Part shown: positions 6,174 through 13,310 of the stretch, one piece after another
Layout of the letters: each line of letters opens with the position of its first letter
Position numbering within the stretch: the stretch's first letter is position 1
Assembly (NCBI GenBank): GCA_018715065.1
Contig: DVMJ01000005.1
Location: forward strand, 1 to 16,628
Direction: 5' to 3'
DNA: 16,628 bases
Source: Fimiplasma intestinipullorum
Lineage (GTDB): Bacteria; Bacillota_I; Bacilli_A; Erysipelotrichales; Coprobacillaceae
Notes under the pieces: generated by a model
Databases searched by the model: none
What the model saw: only the letters and a program-made list of their open reading frames with translations
What the model was told of the DNA's origin: nothing
Program-made: the position numbers and the translations under genes

Positions 6174-7070
6174 ATGGCTAAAAAGAAAAAAAGGCTGCGT
6201 ACAGACCGCTTGATCCTTGTCATCATCGGACTTGTCGTTGTCATTGGACTCGTTATTGGGGGGATCTTCCTTTTGAAAGATCACAAAAAAAGGAATACAG
6301 ATACGGCTTTAGATGCATCTAATAACCAGGAAACGGAAACCAAGACCGGTATTGAAGCGCTCTACTATTATGAGCCAGAAAATCAGGCACGCTATGAAGC
6401 TTACCAGGCATTACATCCTGAACTAGCCGAGGAAGATGTTGTCTGGATGGTCAACGTTCACTTGGATGAGGAACCCTACACAAATCTGCAGGTCATCCCG
6501 GAGAGCGAAGAAAACAATGAAGTACTGCTTGTGAATAAGCATTATTGTTATCGGGATGAATTCGAGCCTGCTGAACTGGTAGAAACACAAAATGGTAAAC
6601 TAGTGACACCCAATACGAAGACCGCCTATGAAAAAATGGTAGCAGATGCCAAAGCCGAAGGCATTACAGGCATTTCGGCTGCTTCAACTTACCGCTCCAT
6701 TGATTATCAGGTCGGACTCTATAACCGTTATGTCGAAAGAGATGGGGTTGAAGCCGCAGATGCCTATAGCTCCAGACCGGCTTCGAGTGAGCATCACACG
6801 GGACGAACCATTGACCTTATGGGTCCAGATGGTACACTGGAATCCTTTGAATCCACTGAAGCATGTACCTGGGTTCATGCCAATGCCTATAAATATGGTT
6901 TTATCATTCGTTACGAACAGGGTTACGAAGACATTACCGGCTATCAATACGAACCATGGCATATTACCTATGTCGGCGTAGAAGCCAGTACGACCATGCA
7001 TGACGAAGGCATTCATACTTTGGAAGAATACTATGCCAAATATGTTCAGCATCAGCCAACGCAAAGCTGA
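6174..7070 (+). CDS. VanY-type D-alanyl-D-alanine carboxypeptidase, membrane-anchored
   Basis: Predicted zinc carboxypeptidase that trims the terminal D-alanine from peptidoglycan stem peptides outside the membrane. The 298-residue protein starts with a lysine/arginine-rich tail (residues 1-12) and one hydrophobic helix (about 14-34) without a lipobox or clear cleavage site, so a type II membrane anchor is likely. A linker follows, and the VanY domain fills about residues 115-280. Zinc and catalytic positions are visible: S205-x-H207-x-x-G210-x-x-x-D214 (the family's SxHxxGxxxD motif) and E260-P-W-H263. The ATG at 6174 follows AGAGGTG with a 6-base gap. The gene stands alone between its own promoter and a strong terminator. 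No vancomycin-resistance genes (vanH, vanA, vanX, vanS/R) are nearby, so ordinary cell-wall remodelling is more likely than resistance. Confidence 0.93.
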   Translation: MAKKKKRLRTDRLILVIIGLVVVIGLVIGGIFLLKDHKKRNTDTALDASNNQETETKTGIEALYYYEPENQARYEAYQALHPELAEEDVVWMVNVHLDEEPYTNLQVIPESEENNEVLLVNKHYCYRDEFEPAELVETQNGKLVTPNTKTAYEKMVADAKAEGITGISAASTYRSIDYQVGLYNRYVERDGVEAADAYSSRPASSEHHTGRTIDLMGPDGTLESFESTEACTWVHANAYKYGFIIRYEQGYEDITGYQYEPWHITYVGVEASTTMHDEGIHTLEEYYAKYVQHQPTQS

Positions 7071-7083
7071 TGCTTGAGAACGC

Positions 7084-7115
7084 AAAAGAGACTAGCGATA
7101 AGGCTGGTCTCTTTT
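7084..7115. terminator. Strong bidirectional terminator
   Basis: AAAAGAGACTAGC pairs with GGCTGGTCTCTTTT over 13 positions (one G-U) around a 6-nt loop. It lies between the convergent VanY-type gene and the DUF5050 gene and serves both. Confidence 0.9.
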
Positions 7116-7122
7116 ATATCTA

Positions 7123-8319
7123 TTAATTCATGACCGTTGATGGCTGATTACTAGAGATCTCTTCGATATCATTCAGATTTGTGGTATTCAAAGCATTTTC
7201 ATCAATGGTTGTGAAGCAAAACTGATCGGCGCCACTATCATAATAATAAAGCCAGGAACTGACTAACTGTAAATGGGAAGAAGATCCTGCATTTAATGCT
7301 GTCGATTCCTTCGTACTTAAGGAAAGCTTATATAATGCATTGTTTTGTGCCATGTCTATATAGTAAACATAATCATTTGCGACCACAAAACTTTCTACCT
7401 GCGTTTCAACTAGCGTCGTATATTCTTCTTGCCCGTTGATCATACGTAAAGAAACCAATTGATGGTTTACTGCATCGATGTAATAGACAGTGCCATTATA
7501 AACATAGAGTTTTTCGGCCTGCTGACTGGACAGCTTCTGTTGTTCTCCACCGAGGATCGGAATACGATAGATGCCATCCGATAACGTATAATAGACCCAG
7601 TCTCCGCTTATGGTAAAGTCCCGGACATTGCTGGCTGTCAGTTTGGTTGCAGGCTGTCGCAAGGAAAGGTCCACATAGTAGACCGCATCAAAATCGTCCT
7701 CATTGATATAATAAGCATAATTCCCAATCACGTAAAGCTGACGTCCTTTATAGGTGCTTGTCTGCGTCGTTCCGCTGGATAGATTATATTTGCTGAGCGC
7801 ATTGTCATGATCCTGATCAACAAACCATAACTCGTCCTCATGAATATTGAGACTGGTCACATGACTGGATAACAACAATTCCTTTTCTGTGAGACCCAGG
7901 TCGCCTTTATAAACAAGACCATCTTTATCTGTCATATAAATGCTCTCGCCGGCTAAGACGATGTTCCCACCATTGGTAATATTGAAGGCCGCATTCCCGG
8001 CAGCATTGACATTAGATATTTCTGTAATATCATCATGAAAATTATTAACCGTCTGATTTTTCCAGCGTGGTCTGGAAATGCCTAATATGACAAAGATGAC
8101 CACCAGCACAACAATTGCCCCCAGGATCACCATCTTGTAGTGATCAAGCATATTGAGCTTTTTGATGCGCTTCTGCAACTGAGCAATGGATAAATGCGCT
8201 AGTTCGCTAGGAATATCCTCATTAGACAAGCGTTTATTTTTGGGCTGATTCTCATGTCCACAATATGGACAGACATAAACATCCTTAGGCAAGTTTTTCT
8301 GGCACTTAGAACATTTCAT
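7123..8319 (-). CDS. Zinc-ribbon membrane protein with DUF5050 beta-propeller-like domain
   Basis: A 398-residue protein of unknown cellular role. The N-terminus is a small zinc ribbon with two CXXC pairs (C3/C6 and C17/C20, CPYCGHE). A basic linker and one strong transmembrane helix (about residues 60-82, VILGAIVVLVVIFVILGI) follow. The rest, about 300 residues, is probably extracytoplasmic and made of repeated units with the pattern V-Y-Y-x-D or W-V-Y-Y-T-L (for example GNAYYIND-like, DWVYYTLSDGIYRIP, NDYVYYIDMAQNNALYKL), as in DUF5050, expected to fold as a beta-propeller. The ATG at 8319 follows GGAGG with a 5-base gap; a GTG at 8331 overlaps the other GGAGG and is unlikely. It is preceded by a 100-residue membrane protein on the same strand and probably shares its transcript. 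A sensor or envelope-scaffold role is a guess. Confidence 0.85.
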   Translation of the reverse strand: MKCSKCQKNLPKDVYVCPYCGHENQPKNKRLSNEDIPSELAHLSIAQLQKRIKKLNMLDHYKMVILGAIVVLVVIFVILGISRPRWKNQTVNNFHDDITEISNVNAAGNAAFNITNGGNIVLAGESIYMTDKDGLVYKGDLGLTEKELLLSSHVTSLNIHEDELWFVDQDHDNALSKYNLSSGTTQTSTYKGRQLYVIGNYAYYINEDDFDAVYYVDLSLRQPATKLTASNVRDFTISGDWVYYTLSDGIYRIPILGGEQQKLSSQQAEKLYVYNGTVYYIDAVNHQLVSLRMINGQEEYTTLVETQVESFVVANDYVYYIDMAQNNALYKLSLSTKESTALNAGSSSHLQLVSSWLYYYDSGADQFCFTTIDENALNTTNLNDIEEISSNQPSTVMN

Positions 8320-8357
8320 CAGCTCCTCCACCTCCCTTTAATTGATGATGTGCTTTT

Positions 8358-8660
8358 TCATGAATCCTCTTCTTTTACCGTAAAATCTGCTTCAATGATA
8401 TCCTCATTGTCCCCCTGCTTTGAGCGACTTTGATAACGTTGGTTCTGATGAAAGACAGAATCCTGAAACTCACGTGTAAAACGTTCTTCAAACTCACGTG
8501 TCTGTTTTTCCATTTTCTTTTTCATCTGTCTCATACGGATGGTCCGATAAATGGAGTAAATGAGGTATATAACAAGAAAAAACCAAAGGATTGGCCAGGC
8601 CAATCGGATGATAAATGCAATCAATAAGATACCTAATAATAAATAGAGAAAGAAATACAT
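8358..8660 (-). CDS. Small membrane protein with charged cytoplasmic tail (hypothetical)
   Basis: A 100-residue protein with two closely spaced hydrophobic stretches (about residues 2-18 and 22-40, split by RLAWP), then a strongly charged, helix-prone tail (about 45-75, rich in K, R, E and Q) and an acidic end. No enzymatic motif is visible and no family is recognised. The ATG at 8660 follows AAGGCGGTG with a 7-base gap. A likely promoter sits upstream at 8685-8713, so the gene appears to begin a two-gene unit with the zinc-ribbon/DUF5050 gene 38 bases downstream. The pairing suggests that both work at the membrane, but no function can be assigned. Confidence 0.75.
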   Translation of the reverse strand: MYFFLYLLLGILLIAFIIRLAWPILWFFLVIYLIYSIYRTIRMRQMKKKMEKQTREFEERFTREFQDSVFHQNQRYQSRSKQGDNEDIIEADFTVKEEDS

Positions 8661-8684
8661 GATTTCACCGCCTTTGTCAAGAGC

Positions 8685-8713
8685 ATACTAAACTTTCATG
8701 GACTCAATGTGAA
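8685..8713 (-). promoter_or_regulatory. Likely promoter of the small-membrane-protein/DUF5050 unit
   Basis: The minus strand has TTCACA (8708-8713), a 17-base spacer and TAGTAT (8685-8690). It lies in the short gap behind the XRE gene, with no terminator seen between them, so read-through from the whiA operon is also possible. Confidence 0.45.
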
Positions 8714-8926
8714 CTAAAAGCGAAATAATTCAGTGAGTGAAATCTGTAGGCCATCCGCAAACTTTTCTATGACCTTTAACGTGATATTGCGCGTACCGCG
8801 TTCCACATCGGATACATAATTCTTAGAGAGGTGACACCGAAAAGCCAACTCCTCCTGAGAGATGTTTTGCGCCATCCGTAGATCACGAACCCGTTTACCA
8901 AAACGCTGTTCAATTGGCATTCGCAT
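8714..8926 (-). CDS. Single-domain XRE/Cro-CI-type DNA-binding protein
   Basis: A 70-residue protein that is almost entirely one helix-turn-helix domain (about residues 8-62). The pattern is classic: VRDLRMAQNISQEELAFRCHLSKNYVSDVERGTRN, with the S-Q-E-E-L of helix 2, the recognition helix K-N-Y-V-S-D-V-E-R-G and the following N-I-T-L-K-V-I. There is no sensing or protease domain. The ATG at 8926 comes 2 bases after the whiA stop, with AGAGGG inside the end of whiA, so translation is probably coupled. In many Bacillota other genes (such as crh) follow whiA, so this neighbour is less usual. Its target is unknown. Single-domain XRE proteins may act as stand-alone regulators or modulate a partner. 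Confidence 0.88.
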   Translation of the reverse strand: MRMPIEQRFGKRVRDLRMAQNISQEELAFRCHLSKNYVSDVERGTRNITLKVIEKFADGLQISLTELFRF

Positions 8927-8928
8927 AC

Positions 8929-9867
8929 TTATCCCTCTTTTCCTAAGCGACGAAGCGTATTGGCTTCGTCCTTGATCTTCTTTAAACGATGATTGATACC
9001 TGATTTAGAAATCGGCTGACCTGTAGCTTCCTGATAAAGGCTCGCCAGTTCAGCCAGGCTGACATCAGGATAAGTCAGACGCAGCTGAACAATTTCCTGA
9101 CTCTTTTCATCAAAATGATCGATCCCATACTTTTCAATGATCAAAGCAATATCGGCAATCTGGCTTTGCCCGGCCTGCACGCTCTTCATTTCATTGGCGA
9201 TCGCACAATTATCCCACCGGTTGATGTTGTTTGAGAAATCGCGGTCGATTCGCTCATTTTCAAAATCCATCAATGATTTTGGCGCACCCACGATACGTAA
9301 AAAATCCGCAATCTTTTCAGCTGACTTCAAATAAACGACTTCACGGTTACGCCGTTTGATCAGCTTGGCATTCAAATGAAACGTATTTAAAAGATCACGT
9401 AAATAACAGGCTAAGTCCTCATCTTCCACACTCATCTCCAGATGGTAATTAGAAGTGGAGGGATGATTCACACTGCCGGTCGCTAGAAAGGCACCGGCCA
9501 AATAGGCACGCTGACAGCACTCTTTTTGAAGAATGCGCCTGGATGGCAGATCGGATATAAACAGTTCCAGATCATCTGCGATCTCACGAGCCTTGGTAAT
9601 TCTGACAGTATAAACATTATTCTTGCGCAATTTCATTTTACGAGAAACCAGAAATTCAATTTGTGGCTGATAGAGATGTTTTAAGATCTGATGGGTCTTG
9701 CTGGCAATCTTGGCATTCTCAGTGCGTAACGTTAACACGGGACCCTGCGAGCTCAATGATAAAGAACCATTCAGCTTCAACAGGGCCAGTAATAAAGCCT
9801 TTTCACAGCACTCATCAAAATCATTAAAGACAATCTCTTCTTTGACCTGACGCGAAAAACTAATCAA
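8929..9867 (-). CDS. whiA: DNA-binding protein WhiA
   Basis: A 312-residue WhiA homolog, normal length. The N-terminal half (about residues 1-200) is the degenerate LAGLIDADG homing-endonuclease-like fold, opening with MISFSRQVKEEI and including AYLAGAFLATGSVNHP and YHLEMS stretches typical of WhiA. The C-terminal part (about 215-305) is the helix-turn-helix with LRLTYPDVSLAELA and SKSGINHRLKKI. WhiA binds DNA and affects chromosome segregation, cell division or sporulation genes depending on the organism. The start is a TTG at 9867 whose bases overlap the rapZ stop in the 4-base string TTGA. No strong ribosome binding site precedes it, so translation likely depends on rapZ. The gene is followed after 2 bases by an XRE regulator. 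The immediate rapZ-whiA junction leaves no room for yvcK, which often separates them. Confidence 0.96.
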   Translation of the reverse strand: MISFSRQVKEEIVFNDFDECCEKALLLALLKLNGSLSLSSQGPVLTLRTENAKIASKTHQILKHLYQPQIEFLVSRKMKLRKNNVYTVRITKAREIADDLELFISDLPSRRILQKECCQRAYLAGAFLATGSVNHPSTSNYHLEMSVEDEDLACYLRDLLNTFHLNAKLIKRRNREVVYLKSAEKIADFLRIVGAPKSLMDFENERIDRDFSNNINRWDNCAIANEMKSVQAGQSQIADIALIIEKYGIDHFDEKSQEIVQLRLTYPDVSLAELASLYQEATGQPISKSGINHRLKKIKDEANTLRRLGKEG

Positions 9868-10715
9868 TGATCAGCATCCCGATGCAGGCGATGAACCTGG
9901 TAACGACTGGAATAATAATCGGCGAAATAATTCGCCAATGTCACAGAGCGGTGTTGTCCACCTGTGCAGCCAATGCCGACTACCAGATGCATCTTACCTT
10001 CCTTTTCAAAATTCTCAAAGAGATAATCCAGTAGGTCTGTCAGACGAGAAATGAATTCCTGAGTTTCTGGTTTATTAATAACATAGTCATACACCGCCTT
10101 ATCGTTGCCGGTCAAACTGCGCAATGCTTCCACATAATAAGGGTTTGGTAAGAAACGCACGTCAAATAATAGATCAGCATCTCTTGGGATCCCATGTTTA
10201 TACCCAAATGAAACGAAACTAATACGGAAAGGCGCTTTCTGCCCAATCGCAAAATAACGCTCCAATGTTTCCTGTAACTTTGGCGTATTCAAATGACTCG
10301 TATCGATCACGATATTGGCCATCTTCTTTACCGGTTCAGCAATCTTGCGTTCAAACTCTATGGCCTCCGTGAGCGTGCTGGCTCGATTCCAGATCAATAA
10401 AGGATGCACACGCCGCGTAAATTTATAACGTGTCAAAAGGACGCTATCCTCAGCATCCAAAAAGACAATCGCCAAATTGATCCAATCCAGGTTGGAGAAA
10501 ATGCGAATCGCGTTGATGGCATCATTCAAACTGACCGCCATGGCCACCTTGGAATAACGATTCGATGTCTTCAATAGCTCACCGAATTGTTCGAGAAGCA
10601 TCACCGGATAATTGTCAATACACTGAAACTCCATGTTTTCAAATACAGCCATTGCGCTGGTCTTCCCTGCACCCGACATTCCTGTCACAATGACTACCTG
10701 AATCTTTTCATCCAT
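9864..10715 (-). CDS. rapZ: RapZ-family nucleotide-binding protein (YvcJ-like P-loop)
   Basis: A 283-residue RapZ/YvcJ homolog, normal length. The N-terminal P-loop domain has Walker A GMSGAGKT (residues 12-19) and the conserved ALxx-type start followed by FENMEFQCIDNYP. The middle contains VFLDAEDSVLLTRYKFTRRVHPL, close to the family's L-x-R-R-x-x-T-R-R-x-H-P-L. The C-terminal domain ends with GIGCTGGQHRSV, the signature of RapZ. In E. coli RapZ binds the small RNA GlmZ and senses glucosamine-6-phosphate; in B. subtilis YvcJ is a GTPase/ATPase linked to competence. The ATG at 10715 was chosen because GGGGG lies 8 bases upstream; an ATG at 10733 has only a weak site. The gene heads the rapZ-whiA-XRE operon and overlaps whiA by 4 bases. 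Confidence 0.96.
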   Translation of the reverse strand: MDEKIQVVIVTGMSGAGKTSAMAVFENMEFQCIDNYPVMLLEQFGELLKTSNRYSKVAMAVSLNDAINAIRIFSNLDWINLAIVFLDAEDSVLLTRYKFTRRVHPLLIWNRASTLTEAIEFERKIAEPVKKMANIVIDTSHLNTPKLQETLERYFAIGQKAPFRISFVSFGYKHGIPRDADLLFDVRFLPNPYYVEALRSLTGNDKAVYDYVINKPETQEFISRLTDLLDYLFENFEKEGKMHLVVGIGCTGGQHRSVTLANYFADYYSSRYQVHRLHRDADH

Positions 10716-10742
10716 CTTTATCGCCCCCTGCATCTTTCTTTT

Positions 10743-10771
10743 ATTGTATCATATATCCTATGATAAGTGTA
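10743..10771 (-). promoter_or_regulatory. Promoter of the rapZ-whiA operon
   Basis: The minus strand has TACAAT (10743-10748), a 17-base spacer and a weak -35 TACACT (10766-10771). It sits about 30 bases upstream of the chosen rapZ start. Confidence 0.55.
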
Positions 10772-10830
10772 CTTTTTTTCACCTTTCTCTTCGAAAAAAG
10801 AAGACCGTATTTGACACTATTTCTTCATTT

Positions 10831-10845
10831 AAGGTTATCTTTTCA
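10831..10845 (+). repeat. Left arm of a 15-base inverted repeat around the GNAT gene
   Basis: AAGGTTATCTTTTCA here recurs in inverted orientation at 11414-11428. The two arms enclose the acetyltransferase gene at 10871-11371 with its terminator and promoter. The arms carry no visible coding or promoter role. Confidence 0.6.
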
Positions 10846-10852
10846 CATAAAT

Positions 10853-10873
10853 AAAAAAGGCCCGAGGCCTTTA
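10853..10873 (-). terminator. Terminator of the GNAT gene, overlapping its stop codon
   Basis: On the minus strand AAAGGCC pairs with GGCCTTT around a 3-nt loop and runs into TTTTTTATTTATG. The stop codon TAA of the acetyltransferase gene lies at the foot of the stem. Confidence 0.85.
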
Positions 10874-11371
10874 TAGATCATATTGCATGATATAGTCGTC
10901 CATGATGAACCCTTCACCAATCTCTGTCTGAACGGCATCGATCGTTCGAAAGCCCATTTGATCATAGACGGCTAAGCTATGTTCATTAAATTTGTTGCAG
11001 GTTAAATAGATCGCCTGCATATCCATTGTGCGAGCAAGCGCGATTGCCTGATTAAATAGCTGTCTTGCATATCCATGTCCCCGCTGATCTTTGCGTATAT
11101 AAAGCTTGCTTAAAAATAAACGTTTTGTATCCTGTTCAGGGCAAACACCGCAGTATCCAACCAATTCATCGTCCACATAGCCAAGAAAATAAGTATAGCC
11201 CTTGTTTTCAAGCTGATCACGGATTGCTGGTTCACTCTGGAATCTTGCCACCATATAGTCGATCTGTTCCTGTGAAATCAAGCCAGGAAAATGTTCATGC
11301 CAGATGACTTCGGCAAGCCTGGCCAGTTTCTGAATTTCGTTGACTGTATCAAGTTTCTTAATAACAAACAT
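10871..11371 (-). CDS. GNAT family N-acetyltransferase
   Basis: A 166-residue single-domain acetyltransferase (Acetyltransf_1 type). The central strand LFLSKLYIRKDQRGHGYARQLF holds the acetyl-CoA loop R-x-x-G-x-x-x-x (RGHGYA). The helix after it and the later motif NEHSLAVYDQMGF (N-x-x-S-x-x-x-Y-x-x-M-G-F) are standard. The N-terminus, with WHEHFPGLISQEQIDYM, resembles a subgroup common in gut Bacillota. The ATG at 11371 follows AGAGG with a 7-base gap; upstream in-frame starts at 11377 and 11407 place the ribosome site at or inside the gene. It has its own promoter (-10 at 11396-11401) and terminator and is flanked by a 15-base inverted repeat. It therefore stands as an independent cassette between the PTS gene and rapZ. 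Substrate unknown. Confidence 0.9.
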   Translation of the reverse strand: MFVIKKLDTVNEIQKLARLAEVIWHEHFPGLISQEQIDYMVARFQSEPAIRDQLENKGYTYFLGYVDDELVGYCGVCPEQDTKRLFLSKLYIRKDQRGHGYARQLFNQAIALARTMDMQAIYLTCNKFNEHSLAVYDQMGFRTIDAVQTEIGEGFIMDDYIMQYDL

Positions 11372-11395
11372 TGACATCCCTCTTTTCCAAAGTCT

Positions 11396-11401
11396 ATTAT
11401 A
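11396..11401 (-). promoter_or_regulatory. -10 element upstream of the GNAT gene
   Basis: A perfect TATAAT on the minus strand lies 25 bases before the chosen ATG. No good -35 hexamer is seen at the right distance. The region overlaps the tail of the PTS gene and the right arm of the inverted repeat. Confidence 0.5.
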
Positions 11402-11413
11402 TACCATTTTGCC

Positions 11414-11428
11414 TGAAAAGATAACCTT
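11414..11428 (-). repeat. Right arm of the 15-base inverted repeat around the GNAT gene
   Basis: Exact reverse complement of 10831-10845. It starts 3 bases after the PTS stop codon (read on the minus strand) and precedes the GNAT -10 element. Confidence 0.6.
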
Positions 11429-11430
11429 TT

Positions 11431-13131
11431 TTAAGATCTATCCACTTTTTGGACAAGACCCTTTTCTTGAGCCTGAACTCTCCCTGTTCTAACAAGCGTG
11501 ATGGTCTGATGATCCGTCCAAACGATCGGGGTCATCAGGGATTTCCCTTGATTAAGAATATAAGCGCGGTCAATAATGCAAAGAATATCCCCTTGTCTGA
11601 CTGTTTGCCCTGCTTCGACCCGGCAATCAAATCCTTGTCCATTGAGTGCCACAGTATCCAAGCCAATATGAATCAATACTTCCGACCCATCGGAAAGCTT
11701 CAAGCCATAGGCATGCTTCGTAGGAAACACCATGCTGACTTCACCACTCATCGGTGCGTAGATCGTATCACCGACTAGCTCAATAGCCAATCCTTCGCCC
11801 ATCATTCCACTGGCAAAGACGGTATCGGGTACCTCACTTAACGGATGGATGATACCCTCAGCTGGTGAAAGGAAGACCTCACGCCTAGACTTCTTTATGA
11901 GTCCGATAGCTAAAGTCAGCATAACCGGTAAAACAATCGCAACGGCCATACAGATCAGATAATGCAGCCAGTCGACAACCTCGATAGAAAAGATACCAGC
12001 TAACCCACCGATACCGACACTCAAAGCTTTCACTTGCCACCCATTGGCCAGCAAACAGGCGACTCCTGACCCAATCATGCCAGCATAGAGCGGATAACGA
12101 TATTTCTGATTGATTCCAAATAAAGCGGGTTCGCTCACCCCCATATAACAGGAAATACAGGCCTCACGATTTTGTTTTCTAATTCTCGCGTCTTTATATT
12201 GCAGCACATACATTCCCAGCGCACTGGAAGCCTGCGCAATATTGCATAGCGCCAGCAATGGCCACAGCATGGTATACCCATAACCGCTGATAAAGATCAG
12301 ATCTAAAGGCAAGGTCAGATGGTGCATGCCTGTCATCACCAGACACACATAACCGACACCAAGCACGAAGGATACCAGCAGTCCTGCCGGACTGATCAAT
12401 AACAGATACAGCCCCCTCGATAAGGTAGAATCCAGCCAGCTGCCCAGCGGTCCTAATCCTGCCAGCACAAGCGCGCAGCTGATTACTAAGCTCAATAGAG
12501 GTACTAGAAGCATGCTGATACTATTTGGACAAATATGGCGCAGGCCCTTTTCGATCAGGCCAAGCGCTAGACCTGCCAGAATGGCTACCATCACACTGCC
12601 TGCATAGCCGATTTCCTCTAGACACAGTACCAGGCCCAATACGATACCTAAGATCGGCGTTCCACCCAGCTTCTGTACCACCCCATACACAATACCAACG
12701 GGCAAATAAGTAAAGATAGTCGTTCCAAGCAAATGGAAGAGCGTTCCCAGCTAGGCAACGACAAGATCCTCTAACCCCAACATCAATCCCCCACTGATGA
12801 TAGCTGGAATCAAAGGGGCAAAAACATCTCCGATCGAGCGCATGAGCTGATCCTTGAGTGCACCCTGATCACTCACGCGACGCTCACCTAACAAGTCCTG
12901 TAGCGTCTCATAAAATGCCTTGACATCATTTCCTATGATGATCTGAAACTGTCCGGATTGAAACGCTGTCCCCTTGATTGCTGTAAGCGCAGCGATCTGC
13001 GTCTTGTCCACCTTCGATGCATCATTAAGTACTAATCTTAAACGTGTCATGCAATGCGTTAACGATTGAATATTCTCTTTTCCACCAACCGCTTCTAAAA
13101 CGACCTTTGCTTCATGCTCATATTTCGCCAT
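11431..13131 (-). pseudogene. PTS permease EIIBCA (trehalose/sucrose type), interrupted by an in-frame TAG
   Basis: Phosphotransferase-system sugar permease of the glucose/sucrose/trehalose class with domains in the order B-C-A. EIIB comes first (ATG at 13131; phosphorylated cysteine in THCMTRLRLVL; IKGTAFQSGQFQIIIG as in trehalose permeases). EIIC carries GTPILGIVLGL, HHLTLPLD, LWPLLALCNIAQASSALG and GVSEPALFGIN. A soluble EIIA follows with both expected histidines (FPTKHAYG and VLIHIGLDTV) and ends at the TAA at 11431. A TAG at 12751-12753 lies in frame between GLMLGLEDLVVA and LGTLFHLLGTTIF, so the reading frame is unchanged on both sides and one base substitution accounts for the break. 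EIIC also seems shorter than usual: after GIVLGLVL the stretch normally holding about 25 residues of a loop and helix is missing before IGYAGSVM. About 567 codons remain. A good promoter and a palindrome upstream survive. No partner hydrolase lies beside it. Confidence 0.88.
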
Positions 13132-13147
13132 CTTACCCCTTCTTTCC

Positions 13148-13157
13148 TGTACGTACA
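13148..13157. promoter_or_regulatory. Palindrome TGTACGTACA, possible GntR/TreR-type operator
   Basis: A perfect 10-base palindrome abuts the -10 element of the PTS promoter. TreR of Bacillus binds TGTATATACA-like palindromes, so the site fits a GntR-type repressor. No such repressor gene is in the window. A looser inverted repeat (CTTG/CAAG, 13173-13186) overlaps the -35. Confidence 0.4.
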
Positions 13158-13185
13158 TCTTACTTCCTGAAACTTGTATTGTCAA
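13157..13185 (-). promoter_or_regulatory. Sigma-A promoter of the PTS gene
   Basis: The minus strand has a perfect TTGACA (13180-13185), a 17-base spacer and TAAGAT (13157-13162), with the ATG 26 bases beyond. AAGGGG before the ATG is the ribosome site. Confidence 0.8.
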
Positions 13186-13267
13186 GCTGAAAAAGGTATA
13201 AAAATAAGCATCCTCTATTGTTTTAATAACAAATACTTAGGTGTACATATTTATAAATAAATTAAAT

Positions 13268-13298
13268 AAGACATCTCTTCCAACGGAAAAGATGTCTT
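13268..13298. terminator. Terminator behind trxB
   Basis: AAGACATCT/AGATGTCTT (9 bp) continues past one mismatch into TTCC/GGAA around a 3-base loop. It lies 12 bases after the trxB stop and is symmetrical; in the trxB direction it is followed by a T/A-rich stretch. Confidence 0.8.
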
Positions 13299-13310
13299 TT
13301 TAACGTTCTT

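Noticed and set aside
6174..7070. Vancomycin resistance as the role of the VanY-type protein.
   Set aside because: No vanH, vanA/B, vanX or vanRS-like genes are present. VanY-domain carboxypeptidases are common in cell-wall maintenance.
6684..7085. A 133-codon minus-strand frame opposite the VanY-type gene.
   Set aside because: It is an antisense shadow; the plus-strand protein has the full zinc-binding motif set, its own promoter and a terminator.
12751..12753. Translational recoding (readthrough) of the TAG in the PTS gene.
   Set aside because: No recoding signal was recognised downstream, and a shortened EIIC domain also points to decay; a simple nonsense mutation is the plainer reading.
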